From positions 98,518 through 162,517 of the forward strand of contig JAYFPK010000004.1 in NCBI GenBank assembly GCA_034927815.1: 64,000 bases of DNA, in the 5' to 3' direction. This stretch comes from Limiplasma sp034927815 (lineage in GTDB: Bacteria; Bacillota; Clostridia; Christensenellales; Aristaeellaceae). The first letter of the stretch is position 1; the number at the start of each line of letters is the position of its first letter. Shown here piece after piece: positions 1-7,754 of this stretch. The notes below the pieces were generated by a model. The model did not search any database and was not told where the DNA came from. It saw only the letters and a list, made by a program, of their open reading frames with translations. The position numbers and the translations under genes were made by a program.

Positions 1-2
1 CC

Positions 3-1316
3 ATGCCTATGGAATGGCTTCAACGCCTTGGCACGTTTTTGTGGGATGCGTCGATTTATATCGCCATCGGACTTGTGACCTGGGTGGGCCTGGTGAAGTG
101 CATCTACCCGGTGCTGCGCAACGCCTCTTTGCTGAACAGGGCGGTGGTACAGCTGGAAAAAAGCAGCGCCAAGGGCAAGCCTGGGATTTGGAGGGACGCC
201 CAGTTTTTGGGCCGTTCCCTCCGGGAGGATTGGCAGCGCTTTTTGCTCAACGCCCGGCAGATGGACCTGCGGGGAATGCCCTACAATACCGATGAGTACA
301 TCAACGAGGATTCCGTGATTTACAGGCCCGGCCACGCCCAGCTGGCGGAGCTGATCCCCAGCTTGCTCACCTCCCTGGGCATTTTGGGCACCTTCATGGG
401 CCTGATGCAAGGCCTGACGGACCTGAATTTCTCCAATGCCGAGGGCACCATCCGCAGCATTCCCAACCTGCTGCAGGGAATGCGCTTTGCCTTTGCCACC
501 TCCGTGGCGGGCATTTCCTGCTCCCTGATTTTTAATATGCTCAACCGGGTGGCCGTGGGCCGGGCGTTCAGGGCTTTGGACAACCTGGACGAGGCCTTTT
601 ATGATTTGGCCATGCCCCGGCCCCTGGCCCCGGACGTGCAGATGATCTGCCAGAAGCAGGACGAGGAGGCCAGCCTTAAGCAGGCGGCGGAGGAAGCGGG
701 CAGCCAGGTGGCGGGAACGCTGGAATTGGCCATCAGCCGGGCCATGCATCCCCTGACGCTGTCCATGGATCAGTTTATCAAAGGGGCGACCCAGGAGCAG
801 GTTGCGGGCGTCAAGACGGTGGTAAGCCAGTTTGTGCAGCAGATGAACGCTTCCCTGGACGGGCAGCTCACCGCCCTGGGGGACACCATGCGCATGGTGA
901 ACCAAGGCCAGGTTCAGGCCCAGCAAAACCTCCAGCGCGCTTTGCAAACCGCGGAGCTGCTCACCAAGGACGCCCAGCGCATCCAGGAGGCCAGCCGGGA
1001 GATTGCCCGGCAAATGAGCGCCCTGAGCGTGGACATGGAGCGGGAGGCCCAGCGCAGGAACAGCAAGGCGCAGGAAGCCCAGGAGTTGGCCGCCAAGCAA
1101 AGCGCCCTGGGGGAGGAATTGGAGGCCTTGACCCTTTCCCTGAACCGCATGAACGCCGCCGTGGAGGCCCTTTCCCAGCGGATGGACCGGCAGGCCTTGG
1201 AGCCCGTGGAGGACCTGCCCCCGCCTTATGCCCCCGTTTCTCCCGCGCCCTTGCGGCTGGGAGGCCGCAAGCCCAAAGCCGCTGAAAGCGGGCGGACCTC
1301 GGGCCTGGAGGCATGA
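3..1316 (+). CDS. MotA/TolQ/ExbB-type proton channel protein, ZorA-like
   Basis: Predicted inner-membrane ion channel subunit of 437 residues. Hydrophobic segments lie at about residues 15-37, 115-137 and 160-180; the last two carry the small-residue-rich pattern of the TolQ/ExbB/MotA channel core. From about 215 to 400 the protein is a long Ala/Gln/Glu-rich coiled coil, followed by a Pro-rich tail. A channel core plus long cytoplasmic coiled coil is the layout of ZorA, the motor subunit of Zorya phage defence, and of other TolQ-like motors. Its stop overlaps the start of the next gene in ATGA, so the two are translationally coupled. The ATG at base 3 has no visible upstream sequence, so the true start may lie outside the window. 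The family call is firm; a defence role is inference. Confidence 0.75.
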   Translation: MPMEWLQRLGTFLWDASIYIAIGLVTWVGLVKCIYPVLRNASLLNRAVVQLEKSSAKGKPGIWRDAQFLGRSLREDWQRFLLNARQMDLRGMPYNTDEYINEDSVIYRPGHAQLAELIPSLLTSLGILGTFMGLMQGLTDLNFSNAEGTIRSIPNLLQGMRFAFATSVAGISCSLIFNMLNRVAVGRAFRALDNLDEAFYDLAMPRPLAPDVQMICQKQDEEASLKQAAEEAGSQVAGTLELAISRAMHPLTLSMDQFIKGATQEQVAGVKTVVSQFVQQMNASLDGQLTALGDTMRMVNQGQVQAQQNLQRALQTAELLTKDAQRIQEASREIARQMSALSVDMEREAQRRNSKAQEAQELAAKQSALGEELEALTLSLNRMNAAVEALSQRMDRQALEPVEDLPPPYAPVSPAPLRLGGRKPKAAESGRTSGLEA

Positions 1317-2332
1317 GTATGGCGCGAAGAACGCAGCCCTCCCGCCGGCGGGCGGGGAGAGTGGACTCCGGCGCGGCCTGGATCAGCTATTCGGATATGA
1401 TGGCTGCCTTGCTGCTGGTGTTCGTGCTGGTGCTGTGCTATAGCATCTACCAGTATTTTTCCATGCTGGAGACCAAAACCGCCGAATTGGACCAGCAGAG
1501 CGCGCTGCTCACCCTCCAGCAGACCCAGCTGGAAAGCCAGCAGACGGAGCTGGAAACAAAGCAGGCGGCGCTGGACGGGGCTCTTAGCGAGGTTCAAAAG
1601 CAAAAGGGCCTGTTGGACAGCCAAAACCTGACCCTGGAGGAAAAGGAACAGATTATCCTTGCGGCCCAGGCGGCCTTGCAGCAAAAGGAGGCGGACCTGA
1701 CGGCCGCCCAGCTGACCCTGGCGAATCAGCAAACCGAGCTGGACGCGGCCTCTGCATTGCTAAGTACCCAGCAGCAGGCCATGGATGCCCAGCAAAGAAA
1801 GCTGGACAATCTGGTGGGTGTGCGCACCCAGATCATCCAGGAGCTCAGCAGCCAGCTCGCCCAGGCCAAGCTCAAGGCCTCCGTGGACAAGAATACCGGG
1901 GACATCATGCTGGAAAGCGCGGTCTTCTTTGACGTGGGCAAGGAGCAGATCAAGGAGGGGGGCCGCGAGTTCCTGGACGAGTTCATCCCCATCTATCTGT
2001 CCGTGCTGCTCAGGCCGGAGTACGCGGACGACCTGGGAGAGATCATCATCGAGGGCCATACGGATACCCAGGGTACCTATCTGATGAACCTGGAGCTTTC
2101 CCAGCGGCGGGCCCTGAGCGTGGCCACCTACTGCCTGGAGATGAAGGGGCTGACCCAGGAGCAGCAGGAAAAGCTGCGCTCCATCCTCACGGCAAAGGGA
2201 CGCAGCTTTTCCGTGCCGGTGCTCCGGGAGGACGGGAAGATCGATATGGACGCCTCCCGAAGGGTGGAGTTTAAGTTCCGCCTGAAAGATACGGAAATGA
2301 TCGATGAAATCCGAACCATTTTGGCACAATAA
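1313..2332 (+). CDS. OmpA/MotB-family stator protein, ZorB-like
   Basis: Predicted partner of the upstream channel, 339 residues. One transmembrane helix lies at about residues 28-48, with an Asp (D28) at its cytoplasmic edge in the position of the MotB/ZorB proton-carrying Asp. A Gln-rich coiled coil spans about 55-185. A C-terminal OmpA/MotB peptidoglycan-binding domain follows at about 190-335, with the EGHTDT motif near residue 246 and a downstream LSQRRA. In MotB, TolR and ZorB such proteins anchor the motor to the wall while the Asp relays ions. It overlaps the preceding gene by 4 nt. No flagellar or Tol genes and no ZorC/D/E-type helicase or nuclease gene follow, so the effector is unknown. 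Confidence 0.78.
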   Translation: MSMARRTQPSRRRAGRVDSGAAWISYSDMMAALLLVFVLVLCYSIYQYFSMLETKTAELDQQSALLTLQQTQLESQQTELETKQAALDGALSEVQKQKGLLDSQNLTLEEKEQIILAAQAALQQKEADLTAAQLTLANQQTELDAASALLSTQQQAMDAQQRKLDNLVGVRTQIIQELSSQLAQAKLKASVDKNTGDIMLESAVFFDVGKEQIKEGGREFLDEFIPIYLSVLLRPEYADDLGEIIIEGHTDTQGTYLMNLELSQRRALSVATYCLEMKGLTQEQQEKLRSILTAKGRSFSVPVLREDGKIDMDASRRVEFKFRLKDTEMIDEIRTILAQ

Positions 2333-2422
2333 GGAGGAATCTCTTGGGCGGCGGCGAAGAAGGCCTGGAGGCCCGGGAGATTCGTCAAGGCCTCCCTGTG
2401 CGCCCATCCTCCTGGGGAAGGA

Positions 2423-2926
2423 ATGAATGCTTTGCGCCTATTGAAGTATATCGCCATCTTCCTGGTGATTCTTCTGGTTGTTACCCTTGTATTTGTGGGC
2501 TATTTTTTTCTCACCGCCAATGTGAGCATCGTGGCCTTTAAGGCCCAGGGAGTCCAAGCCTCCCAGGCTCCGGAGCAGTTTGAGCGGATCAAAGCCGGCC
2601 TGGCGGACAAGACCTTCCAGGGCACCGTCTTTGGCGCCTCCACTTTGGGGAAAGCCGAGGATTATGCGCTGATCACCTATACCGTCCGCCTGAGCAACCA
2701 GTGCCTGGTGCCCATTGACATGATCGAGGTGCAGGTGGTGCCCGAACCCACGGACATCGTTCAGCTGGGGGATTTCGCGGTGCATTCCCTGGGCGCGAAG
2801 TCCCAAGGGGACATCACCGCCACCATCTTGGTGCCCAAGGACAGCCATACGGTGCGGGAGCTGGTGGTGACCTATTATGTATGGGGCGTCAGCTTTTCCT
2901 TGAAGGAGATTTATTCCGGAGCATGA
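2423..2926 (+). CDS. One-pass membrane protein of unknown function
   Basis: A 167-residue protein with a strong N-terminal transmembrane helix at about residues 9-32 and a beta-rich outer domain of about 130 residues. I do not recognise the family; the outer part loosely resembles LEA-14/WHy-type beta sandwiches, which is weak. It lies 90 nt after the OmpA/MotB-like gene on the same strand, with a purine-rich GGGGAAGG just before the ATG. It may therefore be the third gene of the motor operon. The only support for a functional link is position and membrane location. Confidence 0.55.
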   Translation: MNALRLLKYIAIFLVILLVVTLVFVGYFFLTANVSIVAFKAQGVQASQAPEQFERIKAGLADKTFQGTVFGASTLGKAEDYALITYTVRLSNQCLVPIDMIEVQVVPEPTDIVQLGDFAVHSLGAKSQGDITATILVPKDSHTVRELVVTYYVWGVSFSLKEIYSGA

Positions 2927-2944
2927 CCAGGGGCAAGGGCCCAA

Positions 2945-3577
2945 CTACTCTTCCCTCGCCCGGCTGATGGCCGCCTGAAGGGCGTCGGAGGCTTCCTCAT
3001 AGGAGAAGCCCCGGCGGCCCAGGGCGGCCAATATTTTTTGGATCGTCTTGGCGTCCTCCGGCTCGCCCCCGTAGCGCCGCAGCAGCTTGTCCGCCAGGCG
3101 GGCGGCCTGCTCCTCCTGCTCCTCCCCGGGCAAATCGGCGCAGGCCTTTTCCGCCAGGGCCCGGGGAATCCCCTTTTGCCGAAGCTCCTGCAGGATGCGG
3201 GCCTTGCCCAGCTGCCGGTGCGTCCGGGCCACGGCCCAATCCCTGGCAAAGGCCTCGTCGTCCAGGAGCTTTTCCTTTTCCAGCTTGAAAAGGACTAGTT
3301 CAATGGTCCGGTCCATATAGCCGCGGCTTTGGAGCTTTTGCTCCACCTCCCGGCGGCTGCGGGCCCGGAGGGCCAAAAAAGAAACCGCCTTGCTCAGGGC
3401 TTCGGGATACTGCTTTGGCAGCAGCCATTCCTCAAAAGCGGGCAGGTCGATGGCCTCGTTGAGGGATAGGGGCTTTTCTCCATAAGCGGCTGCGGAAAGC
3501 CAAAACACCCTCTCGCCGTTGACCTGGATTCGGACGCGGCTTTTTTCCTCCATAACCCCGGTGACGATGTCGTTCAT
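2945..3577 (-). CDS. recX: Regulatory protein RecX
   Basis: RecX binds RecA filaments and dampens RecA recombinase and coprotease activity in the cytoplasm. This 210-residue protein is typical in length. It shows the RecX three-helix repeats from about residue 50 onward, with the characteristic stretches SRREVEQKL, DEAFARDWAV and LAEKACADL. The start has AAGGAGCC five bases upstream of the ATG. It converges on the membrane-protein gene at 2423-2926 with only 18 nt between stops. recA is not in the window. A beta-lactamase-like gene lies 49 nt upstream on the same strand. Confidence 0.85.
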   Translation of the reverse strand: MNDIVTGVMEEKSRVRIQVNGERVFWLSAAAYGEKPLSLNEAIDLPAFEEWLLPKQYPEALSKAVSFLALRARSRREVEQKLQSRGYMDRTIELVLFKLEKEKLLDDEAFARDWAVARTHRQLGKARILQELRQKGIPRALAEKACADLPGEEQEEQAARLADKLLRRYGGEPEDAKTIQKILAALGRRGFSYEEASDALQAAISRAREE

Positions 3578-3626
3578 GGACTGGCTCCTTCCTGGGCGTA
3601 GCTCCCCCGGGAGACCACAGGGCGGC

Positions 3627-4814
3627 TCAAGGCAGAAACAGGCGGATCAAATCCCTGTTCAGCAGGGCCAAATGGCCTTCCCGTTGCTCGCTGGCCCCGC
3701 TGTTTAAGCAGACAAAGCCGTCCCCTTCCCCGGTGAAGAACACGCCGTTCACCGCCCCATAGGCGAAACCCTGGTGGCCGTAGATCCTTTGAGCGCTGAC
3801 CGTGTCGTCCTCCAGGGTCAGCAGGCCCATGCTGTGGCCCAGGGGAACGCGGTGGTCCGGCCATTGTCCCTTTGGCTCCCGGAGCTGAAGCAGGCTTTCA
3901 GGGCTGAGGAAAGAAGCCTCCCTGGGAGAGGCCGGCCGCATCAGGGGCAGCAGCAGCCGTCCCATATGGGGCGCGGAGATGTACAGGTTGCCGGAGGCCA
4001 GGAGATAATGGCTGTCCGGGTGGGGCTCACCCAAGGGCAGGGCTGTTTGGACCCGCTTTGCGCCCTGGAAGGCGGGCTTGGAGGAGAAAGGCAGCACCCG
4101 GTAGCTGTCCGCCACGGCTGCGCCGGCCAAGGCGCTGGGATCAAAGGTGGCACGCAGCTCCAGGGGCTTGAAGAGAAACTCCTGGGCCAGGGCCTCAAAG
4201 GACTGGCCGAACCGGGCCTCCAACAAGGAGGCAATCATTCCGGCGGCCAGGTTGCTGTACTGAAAGCGGCTGCCGGGAGCATGGGATGCGAAGGCGGCCG
4301 GGTCCTTTAGCAGCGCGGCAAGGGACGGCTTTCCCTGAAAAGAGGCGAAGTAGGCGGGGGAATCCACGAGGGAGGAGGTGTGGGACAGCAGCATGCCCAA
4401 GGTGATAGGCGTCTCCGGGAAGCGGGGATTGCGGACCGGAAGGCCCAGAAAATCCTCCAGGGTCTCCTCCACCGCCAGCTTCCCCAAGGTTTGCATCCGA
4501 AACACCAGCAGCGCCGTAGCCAGCTTGGCAACGGAGGCGGTGCGAAAGAACGTGTCCGGGGTTACGGGGACGGGGGCGGGAGCAAGGCCCGCCAAGCCGG
4601 CTGTGTAGCACTCCGCCAGCTTGCCCTGGGAGAGCCGCTGGATGGCCGCGCCCACCACATGGCGGCGGCGGAGAATGCGGTACAGGGCCTGGGGGACAGG
4701 GGGAGAAGCTTTTGCGCCCTCCCCATGCACCTGGGGCAAGGCGCATAGGCTTCGCCTTCCCACAGCGGCCAAACCCAGGCCGTACAGCCGGTTTTTCAAG
4801 GTTCCAACGGGCAT
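3627..4814 (-). CDS. Serine hydrolase, class C beta-lactamase/PBP-like family
   Basis: Penicillin-recognising serine hydrolase of 395 residues, a fold shared by AmpC, D-aminopeptidases and esterases. The catalytic tetrad is visible as SVAK (Ser about 94, Lys about 97), a YSN triad in SRFQYSNLAAG and an HQG in YGHQGFAYG replacing the KTG box. I chose the ATG at 4814 because AAGGAGG sits six bases upstream; an ATG six codons further out has no such site. No convincing signal peptide is seen, so the location is unclear. The substrate cannot be told: family members act on beta-lactams, D-amino-acid peptides or esters, and resistance should not be assumed. Confidence 0.75.
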   Translation of the reverse strand: MPVGTLKNRLYGLGLAAVGRRSLCALPQVHGEGAKASPPVPQALYRILRRRHVVGAAIQRLSQGKLAECYTAGLAGLAPAPVPVTPDTFFRTASVAKLATALLVFRMQTLGKLAVEETLEDFLGLPVRNPRFPETPITLGMLLSHTSSLVDSPAYFASFQGKPSLAALLKDPAAFASHAPGSRFQYSNLAAGMIASLLEARFGQSFEALAQEFLFKPLELRATFDPSALAGAAVADSYRVLPFSSKPAFQGAKRVQTALPLGEPHPDSHYLLASGNLYISAPHMGRLLLPLMRPASPREASFLSPESLLQLREPKGQWPDHRVPLGHSMGLLTLEDDTVSAQRIYGHQGFAYGAVNGVFFTGEGDGFVCLNSGASEQREGHLALLNRDLIRLFLP

Positions 4815-4884
4815 GGGGTCCCTCCTTGGCATGCTTTGGTGTCGGTTCCGGGATTTGTGGGATACTCACCAGGGCTGGGCTGGA

Positions 4885-5973
4885 TCAGGCTCTTTTGGCT
4901 GTCCCCGCCAGCCACCCTTCCAGCCAGAGGCAGTAGCAAGGCAGCGTAACGCTGGCAACCAGCAGCTGCACTTGTTTCCCATAGGGGGAGAACCCCAGCC
5001 GGAGCAGAAGGAAGGCAACCACATCCAGGGCCAGGGGAATCAAAAACCAGAAGGCGGAAAAGGAAAGCTTTGCCCGGGGCGGCCTTTGCCATGCCACGCA
5101 CCAGGCCCAAAGCCCGGTGATCAGCAGCAGCAGCGCGCCGTAACCTCCTTGCCCCGCAAGGAACCAGCGGGCCAGGGAGGCGGCCAGCAGCAAAGCGGCG
5201 GGAAGATACGCCCTGCCCTTCCCCTTGCCCGCCTGCCACAGCAGGGTGGCCGCGGCCAACAGCACCATCACCAGGCTCAGCCATTGGGAAACCCGCAGCT
5301 CCAACAGCCACAGGCTGTCCGTGCGCAGCTGCTCGATGATGAAGCGCCCGCTGCCGTAGATCAGCAGATACCAGAAAAACACATAGCCATCCCGCTTTTG
5401 TCTTTTCCGCAGGAGCCACAACGCCCCAAAGCCCAGCAGGTTCCAAAGGGATTCGTAAAAGAAGGTGGCCGCGTGCCAGACATAGCCGCTCCCTTGGGGA
5501 ATCTGCACCCCCAAAGGGAAGAACTGCAAGGCGGGGTCCGTAAGCGCCGGGCCATAGGCCTCCATGTTGAAGTAATTGCCCCAGCGCCCCACGGCCTGGG
5601 CCAGCAGCAGCCCCGGCGCGATGATGTCCGCCAGCTTCCAGAAGGAGAGCTTCTTTTTGCGGCAGTAAAGAAAGACACCCAAAGCGCCGCCCAGGACCGC
5701 GCCGTAGATGGCCACGCCCCCCTCCCAAACGTAGAGGATTCGCAGGGGGTCCGCCGCGAAGCGCTCCCATTCCATGGCGACAAAATAAAGCCGCGCCCCC
5801 AGGATGCCGCAGGGAACGGCCACCAGCGTAGCGTCGGTCATGGCGTCCTTGGGCAGGCCCACCCGCTTTTCTTCATAACAGCCGATGAGGTAGGCCAGCA
5901 GGATGCCCAGGACAATTAAAAAGCTATACCATGGGATGATGCCAAAGAGGGTCCGGCTATAGGCGACGGACAT
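4885..5973 (-). CDS. lgt: Prolipoprotein diacylglyceryl transferase with C-terminal extension
   Basis: Lgt transfers diacylglycerol from phosphatidylglycerol to the lipobox cysteine of prolipoproteins in the cytoplasmic membrane. The signature GRWGNYFNMEAYG is at about residues 129-141, holding the essential Arg and Asn. The preceding GARLYFV and GGVAIYGAVLGG segments also match the family. At 362 residues it is roughly 70-100 longer than common Lgt proteins. The extra part, after about residue 255, is hydrophobic and could add three membrane helices. The start has AAGGGAG nine bases upstream of the ATG. It is separated by 87 nt from the nucleotide-sugar operon. Confidence 0.92.
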   Translation of the reverse strand: MSVAYSRTLFGIIPWYSFLIVLGILLAYLIGCYEEKRVGLPKDAMTDATLVAVPCGILGARLYFVAMEWERFAADPLRILYVWEGGVAIYGAVLGGALGVFLYCRKKKLSFWKLADIIAPGLLLAQAVGRWGNYFNMEAYGPALTDPALQFFPLGVQIPQGSGYVWHAATFFYESLWNLLGFGALWLLRKRQKRDGYVFFWYLLIYGSGRFIIEQLRTDSLWLLELRVSQWLSLVMVLLAAATLLWQAGKGKGRAYLPAALLLAASLARWFLAGQGGYGALLLLITGLWAWCVAWQRPPRAKLSFSAFWFLIPLALDVVAFLLLRLGFSPYGKQVQLLVASVTLPCYCLWLEGWLAGTAKRA

Positions 5974-6060
5974 GGGGTCACTCCCTTTGCTTGAGCCTAT
6001 GATAGTCTGGCCGGAAAGGGGGGCTCATCATACCTGGGGAGTTTGAGCATCCGCCACTCC

Positions 6061-7194
6061 TCATCCCCCTATAAAGGCCTTCACCGCCTGGGCCACCCGG
6101 CGCACTTCCTCCTGGGTCAGGTACGGGTGCATGGGCAAGGACAGAATCCTTTGGGTCACATCCAGGGTGACGGGGAAAAGGGAATCCTCAAAGCCCATGG
6201 AGGCATAGGCGGTTTGCCTGTGGACGGCCTTGGGGTAATAGATCATGGTGGGGATGCCCGCCTCCCGCAGATGCTGCCGCAGCCCCTCCCGCTGCCCGGC
6301 GTCCCGGAGCAAAATGCTGTACTGGGCCCAGGCGCTGTGATACCCCTCCGGGATATAGGGCGTGACGACTGCGTCCCCGAGCTCCTGGGTATACGCTTCC
6401 GCCACCCGGCTGATGGCCTTCAGCTCATACCGCTGAAGGGCCTCCAGCTTGGGCAGCAAAATGGCGGCCTGGAGGGTGTCCAGGCGGGAGTTGAGGCCGA
6501 TGAGGCGGTTGTCGTACTTGTCCTGGGGAGAACGGCCCTGGGCCCGCAGGGAGCGCAGCAGGGCGGCCTCCTGGTCGCTGTCGGTGAAGATCGCGCCTCC
6601 GTCCCCATAGCAGCCCAGGGGCTTGGAGGGAAAAAAGGAGGTGGCGGCGGACCCGCCAAAGGCACAGGCGCGCTTTCCGTTCAGGCTGCCGCTGAAGCTC
6701 TGGGCCGCGTCCTCCAAGACCATCAGGCCATGGCTTTGGGCGATGGCCTCCAGGCGGGGGTAGTCCGCCGGCAGCCCAAACAGGTCCACGGGGATGAGGG
6801 CCCGGGGCCGGAGCTTGCCCTCCCGCTCCACCCGCTGGATGGCAGCCTCCAGGGCGTCAGGAGAGAGGTTGAAGGTACGGGGATCGATATCCACGGGAAT
6901 GGCGGTAGCCCCCAGCACCGAGGCGCATCCAGCAGAGGCGAAATAGGTGAAATCCGCGGTGAACACCGCGTCTCCCGGGCCGATTCCCCAGGCCATCAGC
7001 GCCAAAGTCAGGGCGTCCGTGCCATTGGCGCAGGAAATACAATACCTGCGGCCCACATAGGCCGCCAGCTTTCCCTCCAGTTCCTCCACCTGGCTGCCCA
7101 GAATGAAATGCCCCCGGGAGATCACCTGGGCGATCCCCTCGTCGATCTCCTTTTTCAGGGCTTCATATTGAGCGCTCAAATCACGAAATTCCAT
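6061..7194 (-). CDS. wbpE: DegT/DnrJ/EryC1 nucleotide-sugar aminotransferase (WbpE-type)
   Basis: PLP-dependent sugar aminotransferase of 377 residues. In the WbpE pathway it aminates UDP-3-keto-GlcNAc uronate with glutamate. The ANGTDAL phosphate-binding motif is at residues 56-62, EDAAQ near 161-165 and the PLP-binding Lys at about 191 in SFFPSKPLGCYGDGG. The N-terminal FRDLSAQY and the IGLNSRLDTLQAAIL segment are typical of the WbpE/WlbC group. Its ATG overlaps the stop of the acetyltransferase gene by one base. With the dehydrogenase, oxidoreductase and acetyltransferase just upstream it completes the route to UDP-2,3-diamino-glucuronate derivatives. The exact sugar is inferred from the gene set. 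Confidence 0.85.
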   Translation of the reverse strand: MEFRDLSAQYEALKKEIDEGIAQVISRGHFILGSQVEELEGKLAAYVGRRYCISCANGTDALTLALMAWGIGPGDAVFTADFTYFASAGCASVLGATAIPVDIDPRTFNLSPDALEAAIQRVEREGKLRPRALIPVDLFGLPADYPRLEAIAQSHGLMVLEDAAQSFSGSLNGKRACAFGGSAATSFFPSKPLGCYGDGGAIFTDSDQEAALLRSLRAQGRSPQDKYDNRLIGLNSRLDTLQAAILLPKLEALQRYELKAISRVAEAYTQELGDAVVTPYIPEGYHSAWAQYSILLRDAGQREGLRQHLREAGIPTMIYYPKAVHRQTAYASMGFEDSLFPVTLDVTQRILSLPMHPYLTQEEVRRVAQAVKAFIGG

Positions 7195-7754
7195 TACTCC
7201 ACTTCCTTTAGCCCGTCCCCGGCGGGTTCATAGGCGCGGCCGCAGACGCCGCATTTCATCCCATGGAGCCGTTCCCCGCAGGTACACACAAAGCCCGCGG
7301 GGCGGGCGGGCACCCCCAGCATCAGCGCGTGGTCCGGCACCGGGGTCGTGACCACGGCTCCCGCGCCGATCATGGCGTTGCGCCCGATGGTATTGCCGCA
7401 GACGATGGTGGCGTTGGCCCCGATGGAGGCGCCGTCCAGCACCCGGGTGGGCACAAAGTTCTCCTGCCCCTTGGGATACTTGGCCCTGGGGGTGAGGTCG
7501 TTGGTGAACACGCAGGAGGGGCCGCAGAACACATCATCCCCCAGGATCACGCCCTGGTAGAGGCTGACGTTGTTTTGCAGCTTGCACCCGTTTCCGATGG
7601 TCACATAACTGCCCACATATACATTTTGCCCCAGGCGGCAATTGCGGCCCAGGCTGGCCCCGCTTTGAATATGGCAGAAGTGCCAGACCTGGGTGCCCTC
7701 GCCGATGGAGACGTTTTCATCCACAAAGGAGCTGGGGTGGACAAAGGAGTTCAC
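7194..7754 (-). CDS. wbpD: Sugar N-acetyltransferase, left-handed beta-helix (WbpD/WlbB-type)
   Basis: A 186-residue acyltransferase of the hexapeptide-repeat family, predicted to N-acetylate the 3-amino group of UDP-GlcNAc(3N)A using acetyl-CoA. Isoleucine/valine-led hexapeptide repeats run from about residue 10 to 150 (for example IGEGTQVWHFCHI and IGANATIVCGNTIG). A Cys4 ribbon-like tail (CTCG and CGVCG) ends the protein. The start is a GTG at 7754 that overlaps the TGA of the upstream oxidoreductase gene as GTGA. A longer open frame reaching 8288 is only the shadow of that gene. It is the third gene of the nucleotide-sugar operon. Confidence 0.85.
   Translation of the reverse strand: MNSFVHPSSFVDENVSIGEGTQVWHFCHIQSGASLGRNCRLGQNVYVGSYVTIGNGCKLQNNVSLYQGVILGDDVFCGPSCVFTNDLTPRAKYPKGQENFVPTRVLDGASIGANATIVCGNTIGRNAMIGAGAVVTTPVPDHALMLGVPARPAGFVCTCGERLHGMKCGVCGRAYEPAGDGLKEVE

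Noticed and set aside
1..2332. Complete Zorya defence system
   Set aside because: Only the motor pair is present; no ZorC, ZorD or ZorE is found to the right, and the left side is cut by the window.
3627..4814. Antibiotic-resistance beta-lactamase
   Set aside because: The fold and SxxK/YSN boxes are present, but the family includes many peptidases and esterases, and no resistance context is seen.
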